From Flavobacterium macrobrachii (lineage in GTDB: Bacteria > Bacteroidota > Bacteroidia > Flavobacteriales > Flavobacteriaceae): DNA of 59,017 nt. Positions 43,599 to 52,958 of the stretch are shown in pieces. The notes beneath the pieces were generated by a model that was not told where the DNA came from, ran no database searches, and saw only the letters and a program-made list of their open reading frames with translations. The stretch is from positions 1 to 59,017 of the forward strand of contig NZ_JACTAC010000011.1 in the NCBI RefSeq assembly GCF_014486675.1, in the 5' to 3' direction. A program made the position numbers and the translations under genes. Within the stretch, counting starts at the first letter, position 1. Every line of letters begins with the position of its first letter.

Positions 43599-46484
43599 AT
43601 GAAAAATCTATTATTTTTTTTAGCATTTGTTTTATTTACAAAGGCTAACGCACAAGTTACAACTTCGCCAACTACTGTTCTTGCAGAGCAACCAGTAACA
43701 ATTACATTTAACAAAACAGGAACAGAATTAGCTCCTTATACAGGAATAATTTATGCTTATATTGGAGTTACTGTAAATGGAGTTCGATTTCAAAATATTA
43801 AAGGTAGTTCTGATTTTGCTAGTCCTTTACATCCACAAATGACTCAAGTTGGGACTTCATCAAACTATACATTAACAATAACACCAGACTTATACACTTA
43901 TTTTGGTGTGCCAACTAATAGCTCAATAACCGAGATTTGTGTTGTCTTTAGATCTGCTGATGCAAGTTTGCAATCTAGACCAGATTATTTCGTGCCCGTG
44001 GGTGCATTTCAATATAATCTAACTGCTCCTGCATTAAATAGTAATAATATAATATCTAGTGGATCTAATGTAACTGTTACAGCTAATAATACAAATGGTT
44101 CTGCAAATTATCAATTATTTGTAAATGGCTCAACTACACCTCTTAATACTCAGAATACTTCAAATTATTCTTTTGTTGATACTAATGTAACTGTAAATAA
44201 AAATTATGTTTTAAGAATAACTCAAGGTAATACAACATTCACAGCTAGATTTTCAGTTATTATTAATCCAGGAAATTTAACAGGAGCAATGCCATCAGGT
44301 TTAGTTGATGGAATAAATTACAATCCTTCTGATCCTACAAAAGCTACTTTAGTATTAAATGCTCCATTTAAAAGTTTCATCTATGTGGCTGGAAGTTTTA
44401 ATAACTGGCAACCAACAAGTGCTTTTGCAATGAAAAGAGATACAGCTTCTGGTTCAACAAAATATTGGTTAGAATTAACAGGATTAACTCCAGGTCAAAT
44501 TTATGCTTATCAATATTGGGTTTGTGATGTAGTAAATTTACCAGTTGGTTCGCCAGCAATTGTTAAAACTGCTGATCCATTTTCAACACTTGTTCTTTCA
44601 CCGTTTGACGACCCAGAAATTCAATCGCTTGGAGTATTTCCTAACTTGCCAGCATATTCCGCTATTGCACCAGGACAGGAAAGAGAAGTAACCGTATTAC
44701 AAACTGGACCAAATAATTTATTTTCTTATAATTGGAGTAGTGCGACCACAAATTTTGTGAAACCTAAAAAGAAAGATTTAGTGTTTTATGAAGTTTTGAT
44801 AAGAGATTTTGATGCAACAAGAACGTATCAAGATTTAATTAATAGAATCGATTATTTTAAGAATCTTAAGATAAATGCTATTAAATTGATGCCAGTTATG
44901 GAGTTTGAAGGCAACATGAGTTGGGGTTACAATACGGTTTTTCATATGGCGTTAGACAAACGTTACGGTCCGCCGGTTAAATTGAAAGAATTTGTAGATT
45001 TATGTCATCAAAACGGTATTGCGGTAATTTTAGATATAGCATTAAATCACGTTTTTGGACGTTCACCTTTAGAAAGAATGTGGATGTTAGATTCTGATAA
45101 CGATGGTTGGGCCAACGGAACAGGACCAAGAACAACTACTGAAAATCCTTATGTAAATCAAGTTGCCTTACATAGTTACAATGTTGGAAGTGATTTAAAT
45201 CATTTTAGAGAAACAGGTCCAGGCGGGAATTTAACAAATACTTATGCTATTCGAACAATTCAATATTGGATTAATGAATTTAAAATTGATGGTTACCGTT
45301 GGGATTTAACGAAAGGATTTACAAACCAGTGTACTTCAATGGATGAAGGTTGTACAAATGGTTATAGAACCGATCGTGTTGCGAAAATGAAATGGTATGC
45401 TGACAATCAGTGGGCAGCAGATCCACTTTCGCTAGTAATTTTTGAACATTTAGGAACTGGTGGTTCAGCACAAGAAGAGGTGGAATGGGCTAGTTATAAT
45501 AGAGTAGGAAACCAAGGCGGTATCATGCAGTGGAGAAAAATGACTGATCCTTATGCAAACTTATTAAAAGGAAATGCGACAAACCTAGCAGCGGTTACTG
45601 ATCCATCTGATAGAATGATAGGTTACGCAGAAAGTCATGATGAAGAGAGAGTAGTTTATAAAGCATTGAATGAGGCTGGACAAACCGTTGGTAATTTAGA
45701 TAAAGTTTTACAAAGATTACCTGCAATGGGTTCAGTTTTATTTATGGTTCCCGGACCGAAAATGATATGGCACTTTGGGGCATTAGGTTGGGATGAATCT
45801 TTATTTTTATGCAGCAATGGTAACGTTCAGTTCAATGATGGATGTAAATTAGATACTAAACCTCAACCTCAATGGGCAGAAAATTGGTTACAAAATCCAG
45901 CTAGAGCAAACGTCTATAACCAATGGGCTAGACAAATTGATTTAAGAATCAAGGAAGATGTATTCGAAAATGGACAATTCGCATGGAATTTTAGCCAAGT
46001 AGGAAGACCAAGGTTAGATGTTTGGACATCAACATCTCCTACATCTTCATTGAGTTATGTATTTGTATTGACAAACTTTTCAGATAGCACTTATGATGTT
46101 CCAGGTGGTTTTCCCTTCACCGGTAATTGGGTGAATTTAATGGATAATACTACATTAAATGTTACAAATCAAAATCAAAATGTTTCTATTGAACCTGGTG
46201 GTTATCGAATATTTGGTAACCAGCAAAGTACTTTAGATATTGTAAATAATGAATCTAGAAGTTTAACTCTTTATCCAAATCCAGCTAACAATTATTTTGT
46301 TATCGAAGGAGAAATTTCTAAAGCCGAAATATATTCTGTCACAGGACAATTAGTGAAGTCGTTTGATGGAATAAATGCTACTGATTATCAATTTGATATT
46401 AACGATTTGACCAAAGGTGTATATCTAGTGAAAGCATTTGATTCTCAAAACAGAACAAAAACAATGAAATTAATTAAACAATAA
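43599..46484 (+). CDS. T9SS-secreted GH13 alpha-amylase with N-terminal beta-sandwich domains
   Basis: The 961-residue protein has a signal peptide (MKNLLFFLAFVLFTKANAQ). It continues with N-terminal beta-sandwich domains (about 20-230), a CBM48/E-set-type domain (about 245-345, IYVAGSFNNWQP) and a GH13 barrel. In the barrel are DIALNH (479-484), GYRWDLTK (nucleophile Asp569), FEHLG (Glu616) and ESHDEER (His680-Asp681). A type A T9SS sorting domain (about 885-961, LYPNPANNYFVIEGEI) ends it. It is thus exported to the surface and would start starch breakdown. The gene lies in the susC arm but behind a terminator-like hairpin. Confidence 0.9.
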   Translation: MKNLLFFLAFVLFTKANAQVTTSPTTVLAEQPVTITFNKTGTELAPYTGIIYAYIGVTVNGVRFQNIKGSSDFASPLHPQMTQVGTSSNYTLTITPDLYTYFGVPTNSSITEICVVFRSADASLQSRPDYFVPVGAFQYNLTAPALNSNNIISSGSNVTVTANNTNGSANYQLFVNGSTTPLNTQNTSNYSFVDTNVTVNKNYVLRITQGNTTFTARFSVIINPGNLTGAMPSGLVDGINYNPSDPTKATLVLNAPFKSFIYVAGSFNNWQPTSAFAMKRDTASGSTKYWLELTGLTPGQIYAYQYWVCDVVNLPVGSPAIVKTADPFSTLVLSPFDDPEIQSLGVFPNLPAYSAIAPGQEREVTVLQTGPNNLFSYNWSSATTNFVKPKKKDLVFYEVLIRDFDATRTYQDLINRIDYFKNLKINAIKLMPVMEFEGNMSWGYNTVFHMALDKRYGPPVKLKEFVDLCHQNGIAVILDIALNHVFGRSPLERMWMLDSDNDGWANGTGPRTTTENPYVNQVALHSYNVGSDLNHFRETGPGGNLTNTYAIRTIQYWINEFKIDGYRWDLTKGFTNQCTSMDEGCTNGYRTDRVAKMKWYADNQWAADPLSLVIFEHLGTGGSAQEEVEWASYNRVGNQGGIMQWRKMTDPYANLLKGNATNLAAVTDPSDRMIGYAESHDEERVVYKALNEAGQTVGNLDKVLQRLPAMGSVLFMVPGPKMIWHFGALGWDESLFLCSNGNVQFNDGCKLDTKPQPQWAENWLQNPARANVYNQWARQIDLRIKEDVFENGQFAWNFSQVGRPRLDVWTSTSPTSSLSYVFVLTNFSDSTYDVPGGFPFTGNWVNLMDNTTLNVTNQNQNVSIEPGGYRIFGNQQSTLDIVNNESRSLTLYPNPANNYFVIEGEISKAEIYSVTGQLVKSFDGINATDYQFDINDLTKGVYLVKAFDSQNRTKTMKLIKQ

Positions 46485-46509
46485 TTTGGTTAGAGTTAGT
46501 TTAGTTATT

Positions 46510-46545
46510 GTAAGCCACACTGAAAAGTGTGGCTTACTTGTTTTA
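46510..46545 (+). terminator. Terminator after the secreted GH13 gene
   Basis: A 12-bp stem, GTAAGCCACACT (46510-46521), a GAAA loop and AGTGTGGCTTAC (46526-46537) are followed by an imperfect T run. Confidence 0.7.
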
Positions 46546-46562
46546 AAACTAAAACAAATCTT

Positions 46563-46591
46563 TTGAGATATTAATATTTGATGTAGTTTTG
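46563..46591 (+). promoter_or_regulatory. Promoter TTG-N18-TAGTTTTG of the AsmA-like gene
   Basis: TTG at 46563-46565 and TAGTTTTG at 46584-46591 have an 18-bp spacer. The -7 box ends only 4 nt before the ATG at 46596, so the message may be leaderless. Confidence 0.65.
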
Positions 46592-46595
46592 CTGC

Positions 46596-49382
46596 ATGAA
46601 AAAAACGCCTAAAGCAATAATAATTAGAATTTTAAAATGGATAGGAATTTCGGTTTCCTCTATTCTTGCACTATTATTCATTTTACCAATACTTTTTCCA
46701 GGAAAAATTGCCGAAGAAGTAAAAGTATTTGCTAATAAAAAACTCAACGGAGAACTTAATTTTAAAGAAGCAAATCTATCATTTTTCAATCATTTTCCAT
46801 CGTTAACCTTAACCCTAACTGATTTATCTCTAAAAGGTTCAGAACCATACAAAAAAGAAACATTGCTTTCTGCTGATGAAGTTGCTTTTGGAATTGACTT
46901 ATCTTCATTGTTGTTTTATAATAAAGTAAACATCGATAAAATTTATATTTCTGATGCATTTATCAATGTGTTAGTAAACGAAAAAGGAGAAGCAAACTAT
47001 AATGTCTATATTTCCGAAGAAAAAGCTATCGAAAAAGATCCATCAGAAACTGCACTTCGATTAGAAAAAATCGCCATCGAGAATACCCATTTGGTTTACA
47101 ACGATAAATCGGCCAAGATGTTAATTGATGCCAAAGGTTTTAATTATGTTGGAAATGGAGATTTAGACAAATCGATTTTTGATTTATATACCAAAGCCAG
47201 AATTGAATCTTTTGATTTTACATATGACGGCGAACAATATCTAAAAAATAAAAAAGTAAATGCGGATTTAATTACCAAAATAAATACCAATTCCTTAGCG
47301 TTTATTTTTGAACAAAATAATTTGAAAATCAACAAATTGCCAGTTGAGTTCAAAGGAAAATTTGATTTTTTGAGTAATGGATATGATATGGATTTCAGTG
47401 TAAAATCCGAAGACAGTCATTTAAGCGATTTTTTCTCCGCTTTACCACCGCAATATGTGACTTGGCTAGATAAATCAAAGGTTAAAGGAAAAACCGATTT
47501 GTCAATGTCGTTAAAAGGAAAATACATCGCTTCCAAAAACCTAAAGCCAAATCTTGCTTTCAATATGAAAATCCGTGAAGGATATGTCAATTATAATCAA
47601 GCACCAGTTTCGGCATCAAATATTTTCTTGAATTTTGATACCAAATTACCTTCGCTTGATACAGAACAGTTAACGGTAAATCTTGATTCCATTTTCTTCA
47701 ATCTCGACAAAGATTATGTAAAAGCAATCGTAAAAACTAAAGGTTTAGCTACGCCAAATGTTGATGCGCGGATTGAAACCAAAGTCAATCTGGCAACATT
47801 AAATAGAGCTTTTGGTCTTCAAAATATGGAGTTGCGCGGAACATTGAATACTAATATTAGAGCACTTGGAGTTTATGACAAAAAGAATAATAAAGTTCCA
47901 GTAACCAATGGAAAAATTGAATTGAAAAATGGCTATATTAAAACCGATTATTATCCAAATCCAATTAAAAATATTAATGTAATTGCTAATATAATCGATA
48001 AAAAAGGGTCATTTGATGATTTGAAAATACATATCACACCAGCATTTTTTGACTTTGAAGGAAAGCCAATTTTTGTCAATGCTATGGTAGAAAATTTTCA
48101 AAATATTAAATACGATATCAAGGCAAAAGGCGAATTGGATTTAGGTAGAATTTACAAAGTTTTTTCACTAAAAAGTCTTGATTTGAAAGGTTTTATCCAA
48201 GCTGATGTATCGTTTAAAGGGACACAAGCCGATGCCATGAACGGCAATTATACCAAGCTTCAAAACAAAGGAACTTTGGTTTTGCGTGACATCAAAACTA
48301 GTTCAGAATATTTGCCAAAACCATTTATTATTCGCGAAGGAACATTTGTCTTCAATCAAGATAAAATGAATTTCAACGAATTCAAAGCAACCTACGGCGA
48401 ATCCGATTTTAAAATGAATGGATTTCTGCAAAACGTAATCGATTTTGTGTTGACCGATAAAGCAATTTTGAAAGGGAATTTCATGTTGCAGTCCGATTTC
48501 ATTAATGTTGATGAGTTTATGGGAAAACAGACAATTACCATTGATTATCCGCCATTATCTGCACCAGATGAAGTGAAAACTGAAAGTACAGTAATTATCA
48601 TTCCTTCAAATTTCAATTTAGAAATTAATGCAATTGCAAAAAAAGTCAATTTCGAAGACTTGAAATTAGAAAACCTGAAAGGAAAAATGAATATCAATAA
48701 AGGTCAATTAACGTTAAAGAATTCAGCTTTTGATTTAATTGGTGCCAATGTAAAAATGGATATCGTTTATGGTAGTCAATCGCCCGAAAAAGCATTTTTT
48801 GACTTCAAAGTAAATGCCAAAGATTTTGATATAAAACGTGCTTACAACGAAGTAAAAATGTTTCGCGAAATGGCTTCTGCCGCCGAAAGTGCAGAAGGAA
48901 TTGTGTCTTTAGATTATAATGTTGCCGGAATATTGGATAATAAAATGATGCCAATTTATCCATCGTTAACTGGTGGTGGAACACTTTCTGTTAATAAAGT
49001 AAAGATGAAAGGTTTTAAAATGTTTGGAACCGTAAGTAAAAAAACAGGTAAAGACGCAATTGCTAATCCTGATTTAAGTAAAGTGGATATTAAAACTAAA
49101 ATTAAAAATAATATCATTACCATTGAACGATTCAAATTCAAAGTAGCAGGTTTCCGTCCAAGAATTGAAGGAACAACCAGTTTTGACGGTAAATTGAATA
49201 TTAAAATGCGATTAGGATTGCCACCATTTGGTTTGTTAGGAATTCCATTAAAAATTACTGGAACGCAAGAAAATCCAAAGGTACAATTAGGCAGACAAAC
49301 TGAAGACTTGGAAGAGACTAAATATGATGGAGAAGTGCCAACACCTTTACAAAGTCAACCAGTAACCGAAGGAAAGCAATAA
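46596..49382 (+). CDS. AsmA-family inner-membrane protein
   Basis: The 928-residue protein has one membrane helix at about 13-34. The N-terminal AsmA segment (PGKIAEEVKVFANKKLNGELNFKEANLSFFNHFPSL) opens a long, repetitive, beta-strand-rich periplasmic region. The C-terminal AsmA-like domain lies at about 730-880. AsmA proteins belong to the repeating beta-groove family thought to carry phospholipids between membranes; that role here is inferred from the family. It is monocistronic, and its transcript ends in the hairpin at 49416-49485. The length is larger than E. coli AsmA but usual for Bacteroidetes. Confidence 0.82.
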   Translation: MKKTPKAIIIRILKWIGISVSSILALLFILPILFPGKIAEEVKVFANKKLNGELNFKEANLSFFNHFPSLTLTLTDLSLKGSEPYKKETLLSADEVAFGIDLSSLLFYNKVNIDKIYISDAFINVLVNEKGEANYNVYISEEKAIEKDPSETALRLEKIAIENTHLVYNDKSAKMLIDAKGFNYVGNGDLDKSIFDLYTKARIESFDFTYDGEQYLKNKKVNADLITKINTNSLAFIFEQNNLKINKLPVEFKGKFDFLSNGYDMDFSVKSEDSHLSDFFSALPPQYVTWLDKSKVKGKTDLSMSLKGKYIASKNLKPNLAFNMKIREGYVNYNQAPVSASNIFLNFDTKLPSLDTEQLTVNLDSIFFNLDKDYVKAIVKTKGLATPNVDARIETKVNLATLNRAFGLQNMELRGTLNTNIRALGVYDKKNNKVPVTNGKIELKNGYIKTDYYPNPIKNINVIANIIDKKGSFDDLKIHITPAFFDFEGKPIFVNAMVENFQNIKYDIKAKGELDLGRIYKVFSLKSLDLKGFIQADVSFKGTQADAMNGNYTKLQNKGTLVLRDIKTSSEYLPKPFIIREGTFVFNQDKMNFNEFKATYGESDFKMNGFLQNVIDFVLTDKAILKGNFMLQSDFINVDEFMGKQTITIDYPPLSAPDEVKTESTVIIIPSNFNLEINAIAKKVNFEDLKLENLKGKMNINKGQLTLKNSAFDLIGANVKMDIVYGSQSPEKAFFDFKVNAKDFDIKRAYNEVKMFREMASAAESAEGIVSLDYNVAGILDNKMMPIYPSLTGGGTLSVNKVKMKGFKMFGTVSKKTGKDAIANPDLSKVDIKTKIKNNIITIERFKFKVAGFRPRIEGTTSFDGKLNIKMRLGLPPFGLLGIPLKITGTQENPKVQLGRQTEDLEETKYDGEVPTPLQSQPVTEGKQ

Positions 49383-49415
49383 CATGAGTTAGAAATTATT
49401 ATTGAAATTATATAT

Positions 49416-49485
49416 AAACCATTAAGAAATAGGATGATTAAAGGGTAACAATGCTTAATGAAACTTAATTTCTTAATGGTTTTTT
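49416..49485 (+). terminator. Palindromic AACCATTAAG repeat acting as terminator of the AsmA-like gene
   Basis: 15-bp perfect arms (AAACCATTAAGAAAT at 49416-49430, ATTTCTTAATGGTTT at 49468-49482) surround a 37-nt loop and run into six T residues. It belongs to the same family as 29966-30037. Confidence 0.6.
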
Positions 49486-49512
49486 AAAAACGATATTTAA
49501 TTTTTGTCAAAT

Positions 49513-49546
49513 AAAAAAGCCCAAACAAACTGTTTGGGCTTTTTTG
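49513..49546 (-). terminator. tRNA-Phe terminator
   Basis: A 10-bp stem, AAGCCCAAAC (49517-49526) with GTTTGGGCTT (49532-49541), has A and T runs; it can also terminate the other strand. It is nearly identical to the tRNA-Leu terminator at 10751-10778. Confidence 0.85.
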
Positions 49547-49619
49547 TGGTACCTCCAGGAATCGAACCAGGGACACATGGATTTTCAGTCCATTGCTCTA
49601 CCAACTGAGCTAAGGTACC
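49547..49619 (-). tRNA. tRNA-Phe (anticodon GAA)
   Basis: Read on the minus strand, the 73-nt cloverleaf has the acceptor GGTACCT/AGGTACC, discriminator A, D arm GCTCAGTTGGTAGAGC, anticodon stem TGGA/TCCA around CTGAAAA (anticodon GAA), and T arm CCTGGTTCGATTCCAGG. CCA is not encoded. Confidence 0.95.
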
Positions 49620-49635
49620 GTTGCTAATGCGGGTG

Positions 49636-49665
49636 CAAATATAGAACGATTTTTAATTTATCCAA
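49636..49665 (-). promoter_or_regulatory. tRNA-Phe promoter (TTG-N19-TATATTTG)
   Basis: On the minus strand TATATTTG (49636-49643) is preceded by TTG (49663-49665) at 19 bp. The tRNA begins 17 nt after the -7 box. Confidence 0.8.
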
Positions 49666-49717
49666 AAGAAATTGTAAAAAAAATCTATTGTAACTTCGCA
49701 GTTCTAAATTAAACTAT

Positions 49718-50446
49718 ATGCTTTTAGCAATTGATGTTGGAAATACCCGAATTAAAACTGCTGTATTTGAGCAGGATACAATTTTGAAAGTGTTTTTTTT
49801 TCAAAAAGAAAAATTTTCAAAAGAATTGAATATTATTTTAAATAATTTTCCAAAAATCGATAAAATCACAGTTGCTTCGGTTGGAAGTATAGAAAAAACC
49901 GATTTTTTAGCCTTTGAAAATAGAGCGAAAATTAACTTTATATCCAAAGAAAGCATTTTTCCTTTTTCAAATTTATACGAAACACCAAATACACTTGGAA
50001 TTGACAGAATGGTTTTGGCAGCAGGAGCAGTTTTAAAATTCCCTAATAAAAGTAGGTTAGTAATTGATGCTGGAACATGTGTAACCTATGATTATATTGA
50101 TGAAAATAATAATTATCTTGGTGGCGCAATTTCGCCAGGAATTCGATTACGATATGAATCATTGAATCAATTTACTGCAAAATTGCCCTTATTGACTAAA
50201 ACTTCTCCCGAAAATATAATTGGAAATTCTACTAATGAGTCAATACATTCTGGCGTAATCAACGGTTTAGCCAATGAAATTGACGGGTTTATAGACTATT
50301 ACAAAACCTTAAACGCTAATTTTATCATAATTTTAACTGGTGGCGATGCAGATTTTTTGGCTATGCGATTAAAAAATACCATATTTGCCAATCCAAATTT
50401 TCTCTTAGAAAGTTTGAACCAAACATTTCAATACAATCAAAAATGA
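49718..50446 (+). CDS. coaX: Type III pantothenate kinase
   Basis: The 242-residue cytosolic enzyme has the CoaX signature: phosphate-1 motif LAIDVGNTRIKTAVF (about 3-17), GIDRMVLAAGA, phosphate-2 motif VIDAGTCVTYDYI, and GGAISPGIRLRYESL for pantothenate binding. It phosphorylates pantothenate, the first step of CoA synthesis, and is insensitive to CoA feedback. Its stop overlaps the start of the next gene by 4 nt. It opens the cluster running to lptC. A TAACTTCG sequence at 49690-49697 is a weak promoter candidate. Confidence 0.93.
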   Translation: MLLAIDVGNTRIKTAVFEQDTILKVFFFQKEKFSKELNIILNNFPKIDKITVASVGSIEKTDFLAFENRAKINFISKESIFPFSNLYETPNTLGIDRMVLAAGAVLKFPNKSRLVIDAGTCVTYDYIDENNNYLGGAISPGIRLRYESLNQFTAKLPLLTKTSPENIIGNSTNESIHSGVINGLANEIDGFIDYYKTLNANFIIILTGGDADFLAMRLKNTIFANPNFLLESLNQTFQYNQK

Positions 50447-51663
50447 TTAAAAAAATTATAGTAAGCTTTGGTTTACTTTTTGCAATTTCTTCACAAGCTC
50501 AAGAAGGAACGGCTTCTCCATATTCATTTTATGGAATAGGTGATGTAAAATTTAAAGGTGCAGTTGAAAACCGTTCAATGGGTGGAGTTTCTGTTTTTTC
50601 TGATAGTATTCATATGAACTTACAAAATCCTGCTCATTTAGCAAGTTTAAAATTGACAACATTTACCGTTGGAGGAACAAGTCTAAATACTACATTAAAA
50701 ACAGAAAATGCTAAAGAAAAAGCAAGAAGAGTTACTTTGGATTATTTAGCAGTTGGTATTCCAGCTGGTAAACTAGGAATTGGCTTTGGTGTGATTCCAT
50801 ATTCTTCTGTTGGATATAAGATTAATCAATCAGCTGATGAAACAAATCAATTTACTACACAATACAACGGAATTGGTGGTATTAACAAAGTTTTTTTTGG
50901 AATGGCATATAAAATCACAAAAAAACTTAACTTTGGAGTTGATGCCCAATATAATTTTGGGACAATTGAGACTACAAGTTTTAGATTTTTAACTGGTGTA
51001 CAAGATGGAACGATTGAAGAGAATTTTTCAAGAATTCAAGGTTTCAATTTCACAACTGGTTTGGCTTATGAAACAAAAGTTTCAAAAAAATATACATTGT
51101 TTAGTTCTTTGGTTTATTCGCCAGAAGCAAAATTGCAATTTACAAACGAAAGAACAATCACAGTAGATGATCAAGAAGATATTAGACCTGCTGAAAATTT
51201 AAAGTTAAATTTACCATCGAAAATAATGTTTGGAGCAGGATTTGGTGAAGTAAAAAAATGGGTTGTTGGTGCTGAGATTACTTTACAACAAAATAGTGAT
51301 TTGAAGAATAGATTTGACGATATAACGGGTGTTAAATTTGAAAATTCAACACGTTACAGTTTAGGTGGTTATTTCATTCCTAACTATAATTCTTTTTCTA
51401 GTTATTTGAAAAAGATTACCTACAGAGGTGGTTTGAGATATGAAAATACAGGAATGGTCTTGCAAAATAAAAGTATTGAAGATTTTGCCGTTAATTTAGG
51501 TGTGAGTTTGCCTTTGAGTGGTACTTTTTCTAATGTTAATGTTGGTTTCGAAATGGGTAAAAGAGGAACTAAATACTTTAACTTAATTGAAGAAAACTAC
51601 TTTAATTTAAGTGTTGGTTTGTCATTTAGCGATAAATGGTTTGAAAGACGTAAATTCAATTAA
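50443..51663 (+). CDS. Outer-membrane beta-barrel protein of unknown function
   Basis: The 406-residue product has a signal peptide (MIKKIIVSFGLLFAISSQAQ) and a Gly- and aromatic-rich alternating strand pattern. An N-terminal GTASPYSFYGIGDVKFKGA segment and NQPAHLAS-like region (HMNLQNPAHLA) resemble FadL/OMPP1-like transport barrels. Strands continue to the terminus. It overlaps coaX by 4 nt and is followed 11 nt later by a TPR gene, so it is likely co-transcribed with envelope-biogenesis genes. No ligand can be proposed. An outer-membrane location is inferred. Confidence 0.75.
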   Translation: MIKKIIVSFGLLFAISSQAQEGTASPYSFYGIGDVKFKGAVENRSMGGVSVFSDSIHMNLQNPAHLASLKLTTFTVGGTSLNTTLKTENAKEKARRVTLDYLAVGIPAGKLGIGFGVIPYSSVGYKINQSADETNQFTTQYNGIGGINKVFFGMAYKITKKLNFGVDAQYNFGTIETTSFRFLTGVQDGTIEENFSRIQGFNFTTGLAYETKVSKKYTLFSSLVYSPEAKLQFTNERTITVDDQEDIRPAENLKLNLPSKIMFGAGFGEVKKWVVGAEITLQQNSDLKNRFDDITGVKFENSTRYSLGGYFIPNYNSFSSYLKKITYRGGLRYENTGMVLQNKSIEDFAVNLGVSLPLSGTFSNVNVGFEMGKRGTKYFNLIEENYFNLSVGLSFSDKWFERRKFN

Positions 51664-51674
51664 AAATATAAAAA

Positions 51675-52946
51675 ATGAGAGTAAATATTTTAATGATTTT
51701 ACTAACTATATATTCAGTTAGTAACGCGCAGAAAATGGATTGCTCTAAGCAAGTAAAAGAATATAAAGACTTTTTGATTCTTAAGAAAATGGATGAGTCT
51801 ATTCAACCTTGGGAATCGGTTTTAAAAAATTGTCCAAAAGATAATCCAGAATTATATACTGATGGAATTACTATATATCAGTATAGAATTGAGACAGCCA
51901 AATCTTCAGAAGAAAAAGAAAAAGTTGTTCGCGATTTTATGAAATTTTATGACCAGTTTCATAAAAATTTCCCCGAAAAATCGAAAGATTATGAGATAAA
52001 AAAAGGTTTGCTTTTGGTTGATAATTCTATCGGTACTGATGATGAAATTTTAACTCTTTTCGAAAGTGGTTTTTCAAAAGTTAAGGATGTTGAAGGTAGA
52101 GTAATCTTTAGCTACTTCAAACTTTTTAACAAAAAATATAAAAATACAGATAGTAAAATTTCTACTAACACTTATGTAGAAAAATATTCAAGTTTGTATC
52201 AGCTAACGAATGAAATGTTGTTATCAAAGCCAAAGTATAGTGATGAATATAATGCAACATTACGCTCTTTAAAATCAGAGGCAAGATCAGTAATTAATTG
52301 TGAAAATCTAACTGCATATTACGATGATAAAATCAACGAGAATAAAGAAAATGTTCAATGGTTTGAAACTGCATTAGATATTTTATCTAATAGATGTTCT
52401 GATAAACCAATTTTTCTTTCAATGGCACAAAAATTTTATGATTTAAATAAAACCGCTAAATCTTCAAGTTTTTTAGCTATGGCTTTTGTAAAAAACAGAA
52501 AAAATAACGACGCAAAAAAATATTTTGAAGAAGCAGCAATTTTAGAAAATGATTCAATAGAAAAAGCTAAAATTTACTACAATCTTGGTGCAACACTTTA
52601 CAATGATGATTTGGAAAAAACAAAACAATTCATGAACAAAGCCATTAGTTTTGATCCAATGCTTGATAGAGCTTATCTTTTCCTTTCAAATGCATATGTA
52701 AATAATGCTGAAAAGTGTACTGATAATAATTTTGATAAAAAAGCGGTTTATTATTTAGCAATACAAACAATTAAAAGAGCTCAAAATAAAAATCCAAAAT
52801 TTGCAGGAAAATATGATTCTTTAATAGCTGAGTTAGAAAAGAAGTCGCTTTCGGTTGAAGAAATTTTTCAAGCAAAATTATTTGGTAAAACTTATAAAAT
52901 TAAATGCGGAATTAACGAAATAGTTGAATTTCCTCAAAAAAAATAA
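51675..52946 (+). CDS. Periplasmic TPR-repeat protein
   Basis: The 423-residue protein has a signal peptide (MRVNILMILLTIYSVSNAQ) and tetratricopeptide-like helical repeats (for example AKIYYNLGATLYNDDLEKTK and the RAYLFLSNAYVNNAEKC pair near residues 335-350). The TPR scaffold suggests protein-protein contacts in the periplasm. It lies between an outer-membrane barrel gene and lptC (12 nt downstream), so a role in outer-membrane assembly is inferred. The precise function is unknown. Confidence 0.75.
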   Translation: MRVNILMILLTIYSVSNAQKMDCSKQVKEYKDFLILKKMDESIQPWESVLKNCPKDNPELYTDGITIYQYRIETAKSSEEKEKVVRDFMKFYDQFHKNFPEKSKDYEIKKGLLLVDNSIGTDDEILTLFESGFSKVKDVEGRVIFSYFKLFNKKYKNTDSKISTNTYVEKYSSLYQLTNEMLLSKPKYSDEYNATLRSLKSEARSVINCENLTAYYDDKINENKENVQWFETALDILSNRCSDKPIFLSMAQKFYDLNKTAKSSSFLAMAFVKNRKNNDAKKYFEEAAILENDSIEKAKIYYNLGATLYNDDLEKTKQFMNKAISFDPMLDRAYLFLSNAYVNNAEKCTDNNFDKKAVYYLAIQTIKRAQNKNPKFAGKYDSLIAELEKKSLSVEEIFQAKLFGKTYKIKCGINEIVEFPQKK

Positions 52947-52958
52947 TCCATTACAGAG

